A stretch of 64,000 nucleotides of DNA from an uncultured Eubacteriales bacterium (GTDB lineage: Bacteria; Bacillota; Clostridia; Oscillospirales; Oscillospiraceae), in NCBI GenBank assembly GCA_900544295.1, contig UQUO01000007.1, positions 1 through 64,000 on the forward strand. Direction: 5' to 3'. The position numbers were made by a program, and so were the translations under genes. Under the pieces are notes generated by a model. It had not been told where the DNA came from and ran no database searches. It saw only the letters and a program-made list of their open reading frames with translations. Positions 52,566-61,699 of the stretch are shown here, piece after piece (position 1 is the first letter of the stretch; each line of letters starts with the position of its first letter).

Positions 52566-55003
52566 TGGCGATAATGTCCAAGGAGTACTACGCCGACATT
52601 GAGAGCGTATACAAGAAGCCTGAGGATTATGAGCTTGCCGGAAAGGGCAATGCATACATACGCATAGACGCCGAGGCTAAGGTCACCGGCACCGCCGTCT
52701 ACACGGACGACGTGGACCTGCCCGGCATGTATTACTGCAAGCTGGTGCACTCGCCATACGCCCATGCGCTCATAAAGAGCATAGACTTCACCGAGGCGCT
52801 CAAGGTCCCCGGCGTCAAGGGCGTGCTGACCGGACAGGACTTCCCCGAGGGCCACAACCTCGGCAACCCCGAGGCCTTCAAGGAGCTGGCGGACAAGGAG
52901 CCGCTCTGCCGCAAGAAGGTGCGCATGGTGGGCGACGAGGTCGCCGCCGTCTGCGCCACCACCGAGGAGGCCGCTACCCTCGCCGCATCCCTCGTCAAGG
53001 TGGAGTATGAGCCGCTTGAACCGGTGCTTGACCCCTTCTACTCCATGCAGCCCGACGCCCCGGCCATCCACTACCCAGGCACCAGCAACCTCTCTATCTT
53101 TACCACGATGAAGGCCGGCGACCCGGATAAGGCCTTTGCCGAGGCCGATTACACCGACAAGCGCTATTACCGCACTCAGCAGATGGTGCATGCGGCCATT
53201 GAGCCGCACGGCGCCGTCGCCAAGTGCGAGAACAACGAGTGGACTGTCTGGACGACCACCCAGGGCGCTTATGTCAGCCGCTACTGGATAGCCTGGGGAC
53301 TCGGCGTGCCAGAGAGCCAGGTGCGCGTGATAAAGCCCATGATAGGCGGCGGCTTCGGCGGCAAGCTTGACGTCTTCGCCCACGAGCTCTGCCCCTGCAA
53401 GTTTGCTCAGATGACCGGCCACCCCGTCAAGTGCATATTGAAGCGCGACGAGGTGTTCATGTGTACCCGTACCCGCCACCCCATCTCCTTCGAGATAGAG
53501 TCCGCCTTCACCAAGGAGGGCAAGCTGCTGGCCAAGCGCTGCAAGCACATCCTTGACGGCGGCGCTTATGGCGGCTCGGGCGTCGCGGCTAACACACTTT
53601 CCCTCATCTGCGCCACCTTCCCCTACAAGGTCGAGAACATTGACATGACCGCGCGCAGGCCCTATACCAATCACCCCGCCTCCGGCGCGATGCGCGGCTA
53701 CTCCGCCTGTCAGGTGCACTTTGCCCATGAGATACACATGGATGAGGTTGCAAACGAGCTGGGTATTGACCCGCTGGAGCTCAGGCGCAAGAACGAGATA
53801 ACCCCCTACTACACCGGGCCCACGGGCCTGGAGTTCACGAGCTGCAAGTTCGACGAGTGCATGTTCGCCGTCGCGGACTATATCGACTGGAAGCACCGCG
53901 ACCGCTATCCTTTCGGCAGCGGCCAGGGTGTGGGCCTCTCCGGCTCCGGCTTCATGTCCGGCACAGGATCCCCGGTCCTCGTTACGCCGCATTACTGCTC
54001 CTCCTCCACCATCGTCCGCCTCAACCGCGAAGGCTACGCCGTCGTGTTCTCCGGCGCGAACGACATCGGCCAGGGCTGCGATACCGTCATGACCATGATA
54101 GTCGCCGAGGAGCTGGGTCTGCGCATGGACGAGGTCAAGCTCATACAGTCTGATACCACCGCCACGCCCTGGGACGCCGGCTCCTTCGGCTCGCGCGTCA
54201 CCTTCCTCGGCGGCAACGCCTGCCGCCGCGCCGTCGGCGACGCGAAGTTCAAGCTGCTCAGCCACTGGGCTGAAGAGTGGGGCTGCAAGCCTCAGGACAT
54301 CACTATGAAGGACCACCGCGTGTTCATAAAGGGCGACCCTGAGAAGAACATCTCCTTTAACGAGGCCTGCTTCGGCTATGAGGAGAAAAACTTCGGCCGC
54401 TGCGTCGCGGGCGTTGGCTCCTTTGCCCACGAGGGTGACAAGGACATCTACGTGAAGAATGTTGGCAACTACGCCACCGCCTACTCCTTCTCCGCCTCTG
54501 CTGCGAAAGTCACCGTAGATATGGAGACGGGCGCTGTCACGCTCGACGACTTTGCCTTCGGCCATGACTGCGGCCGTCCGCTTAACATCCGCGCTGTCGA
54601 GGGCCAGATAGAGGGCTCCGTCCTGCTCGGCTTCGGCTTCACCTGCTACGAGGAGTGCGTCTACGACAAGGACGGCAAGCACCTGAACCCCTCTTTCCGC
54701 GACTACCACTTCCCGACGGCCCTGGATATGCCGAAGATAAAGACCTTCATCTGCTCCGAGTACGACCCCGAGGGCCCGCTCGGCGCGAAGGAGGCCGGCG
54801 AGGGCTCCACCGCGCCCGTCGGCTCGGCCATCGGCAACGCCATCAACTATGCCACCGGCCTTGTGCTCAAGGAGTTGCCCATCACGCCCGAAAAGCTCTG
54901 GCGCTGCCTGCGCGAGCATGAGCGCAGTGGCAAGACTGAGTTTGGCGCTGAGGATTTGCCCGAAAAATTCGCAAATATGCCCCCTCTGCCGCCGCGCGAC
55001 TAA
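52565..55003 (+). CDS. Xanthine dehydrogenase family, molybdopterin subunit
   Basis: 812 aa, the catalytic large subunit. Markers: the N-terminal GNAYIRIDAEAKVTGTAVYTDD, IEPHGAVAK, GGGFGGKLDVFAHE, RPYTNHPASGAMRGYS, DIGQGCDT, and near the end EAGEGSTAPVGSAIGNAI, holding the expected catalytic glutamate. True xanthine dehydrogenases have GVGEPP there, so the substrate may be another purine or aromatic or N-heterocycle. No selenium insertion or cofactor gene is adjacent. Real start is ATG 52565. Confidence 0.9.
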   Translation: MAIMSKEYYADIESVYKKPEDYELAGKGNAYIRIDAEAKVTGTAVYTDDVDLPGMYYCKLVHSPYAHALIKSIDFTEALKVPGVKGVLTGQDFPEGHNLGNPEAFKELADKEPLCRKKVRMVGDEVAAVCATTEEAATLAASLVKVEYEPLEPVLDPFYSMQPDAPAIHYPGTSNLSIFTTMKAGDPDKAFAEADYTDKRYYRTQQMVHAAIEPHGAVAKCENNEWTVWTTTQGAYVSRYWIAWGLGVPESQVRVIKPMIGGGFGGKLDVFAHELCPCKFAQMTGHPVKCILKRDEVFMCTRTRHPISFEIESAFTKEGKLLAKRCKHILDGGAYGGSGVAANTLSLICATFPYKVENIDMTARRPYTNHPASGAMRGYSACQVHFAHEIHMDEVANELGIDPLELRRKNEITPYYTGPTGLEFTSCKFDECMFAVADYIDWKHRDRYPFGSGQGVGLSGSGFMSGTGSPVLVTPHYCSSSTIVRLNREGYAVVFSGANDIGQGCDTVMTMIVAEELGLRMDEVKLIQSDTTATPWDAGSFGSRVTFLGGNACRRAVGDAKFKLLSHWAEEWGCKPQDITMKDHRVFIKGDPEKNISFNEACFGYEEKNFGRCVAGVGSFAHEGDKDIYVKNVGNYATAYSFSASAAKVTVDMETGAVTLDDFAFGHDCGRPLNIRAVEGQIEGSVLLGFGFTCYEECVYDKDGKHLNPSFRDYHFPTALDMPKIKTFICSEYDPEGPLGAKEAGEGSTAPVGSAIGNAINYATGLVLKELPITPEKLWRCLREHERSGKTEFGAEDLPEKFANMPPLPPRD

Positions 55004-55072
55004 GCTTTAGGCACGAAATGAGAGGGAGAAGGCCACATATCCGGGCCTTCGCCCTACTGAAACGGAGGCACT

Positions 55073-56695
55073 ATGCCCGGACTTGACGAATGGGACGTCA
55101 GCTCTAAGCAGCTGGCAAACGCCCACGGCTATGCGGCCCGCACCGACTACCACAAGGATAACGCCAAAGCACAGGCAACGATGCAGCTCGCGCGCGAGAT
55201 ACTCAGACTTGCCCGCAGCACGCTGCTCATACACCTACGCTTCATGGAGCCCGCCCTTGTTCGTCTCGCCGCGAACGGCGACGAATCCATAACGGCCGAG
55301 CTGGCCACAGACGGGCGCTATCTCTACTATAACTCCATCCACGTCTGTCGCCTGTTCAAACGCGCGCGGGAGCTGCCGGCAAGGGACTACCTACACGTCA
55401 CGCTCCACTGCGTGTTCCGACACCTCTTCGTGGGGCGGAAGCTGATAGGCGACCTCTGGGACCTCGCCTGCGACATCGCGGTCGAGAACCTTATCAACGA
55501 ACTTGACATCAAGAGCCTGTACTGCGAGCGCCAGGAGAAGCAGCGCTGGCTCATAGAAAAGCTCCGCGAGGCCATGCCCCGGCTGACGGCGGAGCGCATA
55601 TACCACTGGCTCATTGAACAGGACCTGCCTCCGCAGGAGGTTGGCCGAATCAGGGGCTATTTCTACGCCGACGACCACCGCGTCTGGCATAATCCGCCTG
55701 AAATGGCCTCCGGCACGGGCGGGGATACCCAGGACAAGGGTTCCGGCGGCGAAAAGCCGGATATCGGCGACGCACCAGGCGGCAGCGACGAGCTGCCCCC
55801 GCCTGAGGACGGCGACGGTGAGGAGCAATCCGCCAGAGGCGGCCGCGCCACGGGCGAAAAACGCGACCACGGCGACGACTCCGGCGAGGGCATGCCGGAC
55901 AGCGAGAACAGCCAGCCCGGTGAAAAGAAGGCGCTCTCCCCCCCAGGAGACGGAGCGCCTATGGAAGGACATCAGTGAGCGCATAGAGGTGGATCTCGAC
56001 ACTGCCTCGTCCTCCTACGGCGAGAACGCAGGCGGATTCATCGCCGCGCTGCGCGAGGTAAACCGCGAAAAGGTGGATTACGCCGCCTTCCTACGACGCT
56101 TTGCCGTCCTCGGCGCGAACATTCAGGTGAACGACGACGAGTTCGACTACATCTTCTACACCTACGGCATGAAGCTCTACGGCAAAATGCCGCTTATAGA
56201 GCCGCTGGAGTACAAGGAAGTCAAGCTGGTGCGCGAGTTCGTCGTTGCGCTTGACACCTCAGAGTCTGTCGCGGGCTCGCTGGTGCAGAGCTTTGTAACA
56301 AAGACCTGGAATATCCTCAAACAGACGGAGAGCTTCTTCACAAAGGTGAACATACACATTCTCCAGTGCGGCGCGAGGGTGGAGGAGGACGCCAAGATAC
56401 GCGACCAGGACGAGTTCGACGCCTACATGCAGCACATGGTGCTGCGCGGCTTCGGCGGCACCGACTTCCGACCCGTGTTCGAGCACGTGGACGCGCTCAT
56501 AAAGCAGCACGAGTTTGCGAATCTCAAGGGCCTCATCTATTCACCGACGGCTACGGTACCTTCCCGGCCGTGCCGCCGGAGTATGAGACGGCTTTCGTGT
56601 TCATGGACACGGGACGGGAACTGCCCGACGTGCCGCCCTGGGCGATAAAGATAAGGATGACCCCGACCGAGGTCGAGGACATCTCAGAGCGGTGA
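55073..56695 (+). pseudogene. VWA-type/DUF2201 protein with two frameshifts
   Basis: ATG 55073 opens a frame encoding a helical N-terminal domain with HVTLHCVFRHLF, a metallopeptidase-like stretch, and then a charged linker. The frame is lost at a run of seven C residues (55938-55944); the next frame gives LWKDISERIEVDLDTASSSY and the VWA-like core with FVVALDTSESVAGSL. It is lost again at 56540, where one T seems missing, and FTDGYGTFP, AFVFMDTG and IKIRMTPTEV follow in the first frame shift back. The family, often paired with MoxR ATPases, would be about 540 aa here. Sequencing slips in homopolymers are an alternative to decay. Confidence 0.75.
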
Positions 56696-56700
56696 GAGCA

Positions 56701-58632
56701 ATGGACAATTTTGAGATACGCGGAACAAGCCTCGTGCGCTATCGCGGCTCCGACCCCTGGCCGGAGCTGCCGGAGGGCATCACCGAGATAGCGGACGGCG
56801 CGTTCAAGGACTGTCGGGATCTCTGCGAGATAGTCATACCTGAAGGCGTCACACGCATAGGCTCGGAGGCCTTCCAGTGGTGCGCAAATCTTGAGAGCGT
56901 GAAAGCGCCCGAGAGCCTAGTGGAGATAGGCCCGGACGCCTTCTCCGGGACGCCTTTCTACCGCTACTACGACACCAATGAGACTGACTGGAAGGACGAC
57001 TTCCTCATACTAGGCCGCGTGCTTTTCAAGGCGCGGCGCAACCTCCGTGAGGTGGCCATACCATACGGTGTTATGTCAATCGCGCCTGACGCCTTTGCGG
57101 GGCGGGTGCTGCTCTCTCGCGTGGACATTCCCGGGAGTGTCCGGGACATAGGATGGCGGGCGTTTTCGGACTGCTCTGCGCTCACAAAAATCCACATACC
57201 TTCAGGCGTCCGGCGGCTCGGCTGGCACTGCTTCAAAGGCTGCGGAAGGCTTGCCGAGGTGAGCTTTGACGAGGGCGTGGAGGAGATGGAGAACGGCATC
57301 TTCGCAAGCTGTCGCTCTATACGTTATGTAAACTTCCCTGCGAGCCTCAAGAAGCTCCCCGGTTGGGTGTTCTTCGGCAGCAACAACGTCGAGCGCGTGC
57401 GCTTTGCCGGACCGGTGGCCGCGGTGGGGGAGAGGGCCTTTTCCGGCTGCGAGAATCTCCGGAGCGTGGACTTTCCCGCCGGGCTCCGGAAGATAGGCGT
57501 GGACGCCTTTGCGGGCTGCATATGCCTTGAGAGCGCCGACTTGCCGGAGGGGCTTGAGACCATCGAGCGCCGGGCCTTCGCCGGATGCCGCTGCATTGAG
57601 CGGGCGTCCATACCGAAGACGGTGACGGGCCTTGGAGACAGCGTGTTCTCCGGCTGCCGCCTGCTGCGGGAGATAGACGTGCCCGGCGGCATAGGCGAGC
57701 TGCCGGACGACAGCTTCTTCGGCTGCGACGCGCTGGAGCGGGTCACGGTGGCAGAGGGAGTCACGAGAATAGGCTCCCGCGCCTTCAGCGGCTGTAAGCG
57801 GCTGGAAAACCTCGAACTGCCGAACAGCGCAGCCGAGGTCTGCGACAGGGCCTTTAAGGGCGACGCATCGCTCCACCGCCTGCGCCTCTCGCCTCAGACC
57901 CGGGAAATCGGAGCAGAGGCCTTCTCTGGCTGCCAAAGCCTGAGCGAAATTGAGCTGCCCGCCGCGCTTGAGCACATGGGCGCGGGCGCCTTTGACGGCT
58001 GCGAGGCGCTGGCCGATAAAAACGGCTTCGTCACTCTCGGCGGCGTCTGCTGCGGTAACATAACGCGGGACAGCGACCTGCGCGTGCCCGAGGGAGTGCG
58101 CGCCATAGCGCCCGGAGCTTTCCGGGAGAAGCAGAGCCTCATCTTCCTCACTCTGCCCGGGAGCGTAAAGCGCGTGGGTGAAGCGGCCTTCGTCTGCTGC
58201 CGTGCGCTCAGGGAGATAGTCCTGCCGGGGTGCGTGACGGAGCTCGGAAAAGCGCCATTCGAGGGCTGTGACAGCCTTATCTCCATCGTCGCGCCCGGAA
58301 TACCGCCGGAGGTATTTGATACGGCTCCGGAGCGTGTCAGTGCAGCCTTGGGTTTCTGCCGCAGGGAAGGGAGCTATGACGGGCGCAACCGCGCGGCCTA
58401 GGAGCGCTTTCTCGGGGATTACTGCGTAGATATACTCGAGGCCGCAGTAGAGCGCAACATGCCGGATGCCCTAAGCTATTTCACCGCGCGCAGGCTCATA
58501 GGCCGCGCCGACTTTGAGCGTGTGCTCGAAAAGGCGCAGCGCTCGCGCGCCATGGAGATAGTGGCGCTGCTCGACTACCGCGCCGGCGGATTCGAGGGCG
58601 GCGCGTTCGACAAATTTGACCTCGATATCTGA
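56701..58632 (+). pseudogene. BspA-type leucine-rich repeat protein with in-frame amber stop
   Basis: At least 18 repeats of the LRR_5 (BspA-like) type, each about 23 residues with the pattern IGxxAFxGCxxLxxxxLPxxV. The frame stops at TAG 58399-58401 but stays open for 76 further codons (ERFLGDYCVDILEAAVERNM to GAFDKFDLDI) to a TGA at 58630, just before the MoxR gene. So the original gene was longer by about 77 residues and has an amber mutation, or the codon is read through. No signal peptide is seen, so an intracellular LRR protein. ATG 56701. Confidence 0.75.
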
Positions 58633-58647
58633 AAGGGGGCTGAGCCA

Positions 58648-59439
58648 TTGAATATCGCACAGGCCAAAGATCAGATAGAATCTGCCATGAAGGCCTATTT
58701 CACCAAGGACGAGTTCGGAGCCTACCGCATCCCCATCGAAAAACAGCGGCCGGTGTTCATGATAGGTCCGCCGGGCATAGGCAAGACCGCCATTATGGAG
58801 CAGATAGCCGCTGAGCTGGGCGTCGGCCTCGTGTCCTACTCCATGACCCACCATACGCGCCAGAGCGCGCTGGGGCTGCCATACATCACCGAAAAGGAGT
58901 ACGGCGGCAGGAGCTATCAGGTTACGGAGTACATGATGAGCGAGATAATCGGCTCCATCTATGACCTCATGCGCGAGACGGGTCTCACCGAGGGCATATT
59001 GTTTCTTGACGAGATTAACTGTGTCTCCGAGACGCTTGCGCCCTGTATGCTGCAATTTTTGCAGTACAAGGTCTTCGGCCAGCATCGCGTGCCGCCCGGC
59101 TGGATACTCGTCACCGCGGGCAACCCGCCCGAGTACAACAAGTCCGTGCGTGATTTCGACACCGTCACCTGGGATAGGCTCAAACGCATAGACGTGGAGC
59201 CGGACTACGAGACCTGGAAGGAGTACGCCTATAAAAAGGGCGTCCACGCCTCGGTGATGACCTACCTCGCCGCGCGGAAAAAGGACTTCTACAAGGTCGA
59301 AAACACCGCGGAGGGTAAGCGCTTTGCCACCGCGCGTGGCTGGGACGACCTTTCGGAAATGATAATGAAAAAGCGGAAGTCCGGCGGGCTTCCGCTTTTT
59401 CACCGCGCCGCCTCAAACTCTCGCACGAACCTGCGGTAA
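58648..59439 (+). pseudogene. MoxR-type AAA ATPase, truncated at the 3' end
   Basis: Intact Walker A MIGPPGIGKT (about 38), Walker B GILFLDEINCVS (about 115), sensor VTAGNPPEYN. The protein fits the family until GWDDLSEMI (about 239) and then runs into a terminator hairpin that belongs to the next, minus-strand unit, ending in an out-of-context tail. Relatives go on for roughly 100 more residues. MoxR ATPases act with VWA partners in metal-centre or complex assembly. A deletion has joined it to the neighbour. Confidence 0.75.
59368..59400. terminator. Terminator at the deletion junction
   Basis: AAAAAGCGGAAG pairs with CTTCCGCTTTTT around a nine-base loop. It has a T run on both strands and ends the minus-strand MATE remnant; it also overlaps the truncated end of the MoxR gene. 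Confidence 0.85.
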
Positions 59440-60180
59440 AGCAGCAGCGCCAGGGCGAGGGTAACGTCCTCGGAGATGACCTGCGTCCAGGCCAGACCGT
59501 TCAGGCCAGCAAGGGCGTTTATGACATAGATCATCGGTATGTGTACGAGTCCCGTCCGGCATGAGGAGAGCAGCAGAGACTGAGGCCCCTTGCCCACAGC
59601 CTGGAACATGAAGCTGATGTGAAAGTTGCAGATCATGAGCGGAGTAGAAAGGCGGTTTGTCCTCAGAAACACCGCGCCCATGGAAACAGCCTGTGCGTCG
59701 TCAATAAAAATCCTGATAGAAGTCTGTGCACACAGCTCAAAAACCAGCACGTAGAGCAGAGCAAAACCCATGCCACTGAGGCTGGCCTTCCTGACCCCTC
59801 TTTCATGCGCCCTAAGTTCTTTGAGGCGTAGTTGTAGGCCCCCAGCGGCAGCATGCCCTGGCACAGTCCCATGCCTGCGTTCATGGGAAGCATCTCTATC
59901 TTCTTGACGATGCCTAGCGCCGCAACGGCGATATCGCCGTAGCCCGAGGCCAGCTTGTTGATGACCATGTTGGCGACGCAGGAGAGCAGGTTTCCTATGG
60001 CCTAGGGAAAGCCGACGGCGACGATGACACCGGCGTGCCTTGCCCCGGCGGCTACGCGCCCAACAGAGAGCGACAGCACCGCAACGCCCCTCAGTCTGTA
60101 ATATACCACGGCGAAATAGACGAGCGCCGCTGCCTTGTAGGGGTCCTTAGTGCTGCCTATGAAAAAGATGTCGCAGTATG
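59400..60180 (-). pseudogene. MATE-family transporter remnant
   Basis: The C-terminal half of a MATE multidrug exporter, in pieces. From 60180 down: KDPYKAAALVYFAVVYYRLRG to VAVGFP, then an in-frame TAG (60002-60004), then AIGNLLSCVANMVINKLASGYGDIAVAALGIVKKIEML and NAGMGLCQGMLPLGAYNYASKN, a frame change near 59810, and FALLYVLVFELCAQTSIRIFIDD to LLYRRFVREFEAAR. The N-terminal half is missing. Clearly not functional. Confidence 0.8.
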
Positions 60181-60485
60181 CCCTCGGTCCTGAGCGCAAT
60201 GCCGTGCAATTCCTCCTCGAGTGCGAGCCCCTTGTCCGTGAGCCGGATGATGCCACGCCGCAGGTCACGCTCATCCGTCCTGCGCTCGATGTTGCTCTTG
60301 TCGCATAGCCGCTTGAGTATGCCCGCGACCGTGGACTGCGAGAGCCCCAGCTCTCGCATGAGCACCCCTGCTGTGACCCCCTCGTCAATATGCAGGAGAA
60401 GGTACCGCACGACCTCAAACCCGCCTTTTCGGCAGAGTTTGAGAAGAACGGCGTGACCCTTGCCTGAGTAAAGCTGAAGCAGCAA
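60147..60485 (-). pseudogene. MarR-family regulator, truncated and joined to MATE
   Basis: 112 aa with the winged helix GVLMRELGLSQSTVAGILKRLCD and ERRTDERDLRRGIIRLTDKGLALEEEL. After RTEGIL the sequence no longer fits MarR and runs into the MATE remnant, so the last 20-30 residues are lost. The N-terminal part before LLLQLYSGKG has no good start codon. MarR-MATE pairs are common; a deletion has fused this one. Confidence 0.7.
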
Positions 60486-60531
60486 AACTCCGCCTGTCGG
60501 ATTGGCCGAAATGTGCCTGAATAAAGCGCGG

Positions 60532-60560
60532 TTGAAAGCGGGAGGCAGAGGGGGTATAAT
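60532..60560 (+). promoter_or_regulatory. Promoter of the TetR gene
   Basis: TTGAAA at 60532-60537, 17-base spacer, perfect TATAAT at 60555-60560, 30 bases before the start codon. Confidence 0.8.
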
Positions 60561-60590
60561 GAGGACAGATACTTTGGGGGTGACAGCTTA

Positions 60591-61133
60591 GTGCCGGCGG
60601 ATATGAAAGATACAATAGCGCAGGCGGCAAAGTCGCTTTTGATGGAGAAGGGCGTCAGGAAACTGACGGTGAAGGACATCGTTGAAGAATGCAGCATCAC
60701 GCGCCAGGCCTTCTACTACCACTTTGAGGACATCCCTGCGCTTTTTCGCTGGATGTTTGAGCGCGATACTGAGCGGAATCTGCTTGAAGCCAGGGCTCAG
60801 GAGAATGGCGAGGCGCGGCTGCACCGCTTCTTTGTCGTTGCCATAAACGCCATGCCCTATGTAAAAAAGGGCATGGAGAGCAATTACCGCGAGGAATTGG
60901 AGCGGCTCCTGGTCGAGTACATACAGCGCCTGTTCGAGCAGGTCTGCGATGAAGAGGGCCTGTATCAGGACTGCACACGCATCGAGGTAAAGCTGATACT
61001 CCGTTACCACAGCCAGGCGATAATAGGCATCCTGCGCAGCTGGACGGAGGCGGACACCAAGAACCTGGACCAAATCGTCAGCGTGGTATATCGCCTTATG
61101 ACGGAGGGCATATCCCCCTTGGGCGGCAACTGA
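60591..61133 (+). CDS. TetR-family regulator
   Basis: 180 aa, with the N-terminal helix-turn-helix LTVKDIVEECSITRQAFYYHFEDI (about 25-48) typical of TetR (the DhaS-like group by the ALFRWMFERD that follows). The C-terminal ligand domain is helical. GTG start with GGGGGTGA; ATG 60603 is possible. Divergent from the MarR-MATE remnant; its own target is not evident. A terminator follows. Confidence 0.87.
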   Translation: MPADMKDTIAQAAKSLLMEKGVRKLTVKDIVEECSITRQAFYYHFEDIPALFRWMFERDTERNLLEARAQENGEARLHRFFVVAINAMPYVKKGMESNYREELERLLVEYIQRLFEQVCDEEGLYQDCTRIEVKLILRYHSQAIIGILRSWTEADTKNLDQIVSVVYRLMTEGISPLGGN

Positions 61134-61152
61134 ATTTTGTGTTTTACAGAAC

Positions 61153-61190
61153 GGCCGAAGTGTAAAAGCCTTTTACACTTTGGCCTTTTT
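61153..61190 (+). terminator. Terminator after the TetR gene
   Basis: GGCCGAAGTGTAAAA pairs with TTTTACACTTTGGCC around a two-to-three-base loop, then TTTTT. Confidence 0.88.
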
Positions 61191-61270
61191 GTCTATACAG
61201 TGCGGTGTTTTTGCAAATTGAGCTGCCGGGAAAAGTCGTTTAGAATGTGAGGCGTAAAGGAGGTGCGGAC

Positions 61271-61699
61271 ATGGCGCACGAAATACTCTCCGTAAAGCTC
61301 TGCCAGCTGGAAGAGCGCCTCGCAGAGCTGCACAGCCGGATCCGCATGAGCGAGACGGCTGACCACAGCAGCCTGAGCCGGGAGATCGGCGTCCTGAAGA
61401 GCGAGCGCAGCGCGGCAAACGCAGCCATGCGCGAGGACCTGGAGCGCTCCCGCTCCTGCGTGGCCACTATCCTGGGCAGGGGCTATGGTCAGGTGGAGCG
61501 CATAGTGCGTGACTCCCGCCGTCAGCTGGAGGAGCTGGCCAGCAGCAGCCCGGATGAGGAGACCGCCGTCGAGGAAAAAATACTCCTGGCCGAATATGCG
61601 CTGGATTTTGCGTATCAGGCAGCGGACGAAGCCCTGCTGCTCTCGATGACCGCGATAGACGCCTGCCGGCTCAGGCAGGAGGAAGGAAGATACTCATGA
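61271..61699 (+). CDS. Coiled-coil protein coupled to ftsH
   Basis: 142 aa from ATG 61271 after AAAGGAGGTG. Almost entirely helical and charged: residues 1-65 (KLCQLEERLAELHSRIRMSE) form a likely coiled coil, and the C-terminal part has AEYALDFAYQAADEALLLSM. No membrane segment. Its stop overlaps the ftsH start (ATGA), so it is made together with the protease and may be an adaptor; I do not recognise a family. Confidence 0.65.
   Translation: MAHEILSVKLCQLEERLAELHSRIRMSETADHSSLSREIGVLKSERSAANAAMREDLERSRSCVATILGRGYGQVERIVRDSRRQLEELASSSPDEETAVEEKILLAEYALDFAYQAADEALLLSMTAIDACRLRQEEGRYS

Noticed and set aside
52493-54919. 808-codon minus-strand frame opposite the molybdopterin subunit
   Set aside because: Antisense shadow, low-complexity Gly/Ala/Val/His composition, and the plus-strand gene is unmistakable.
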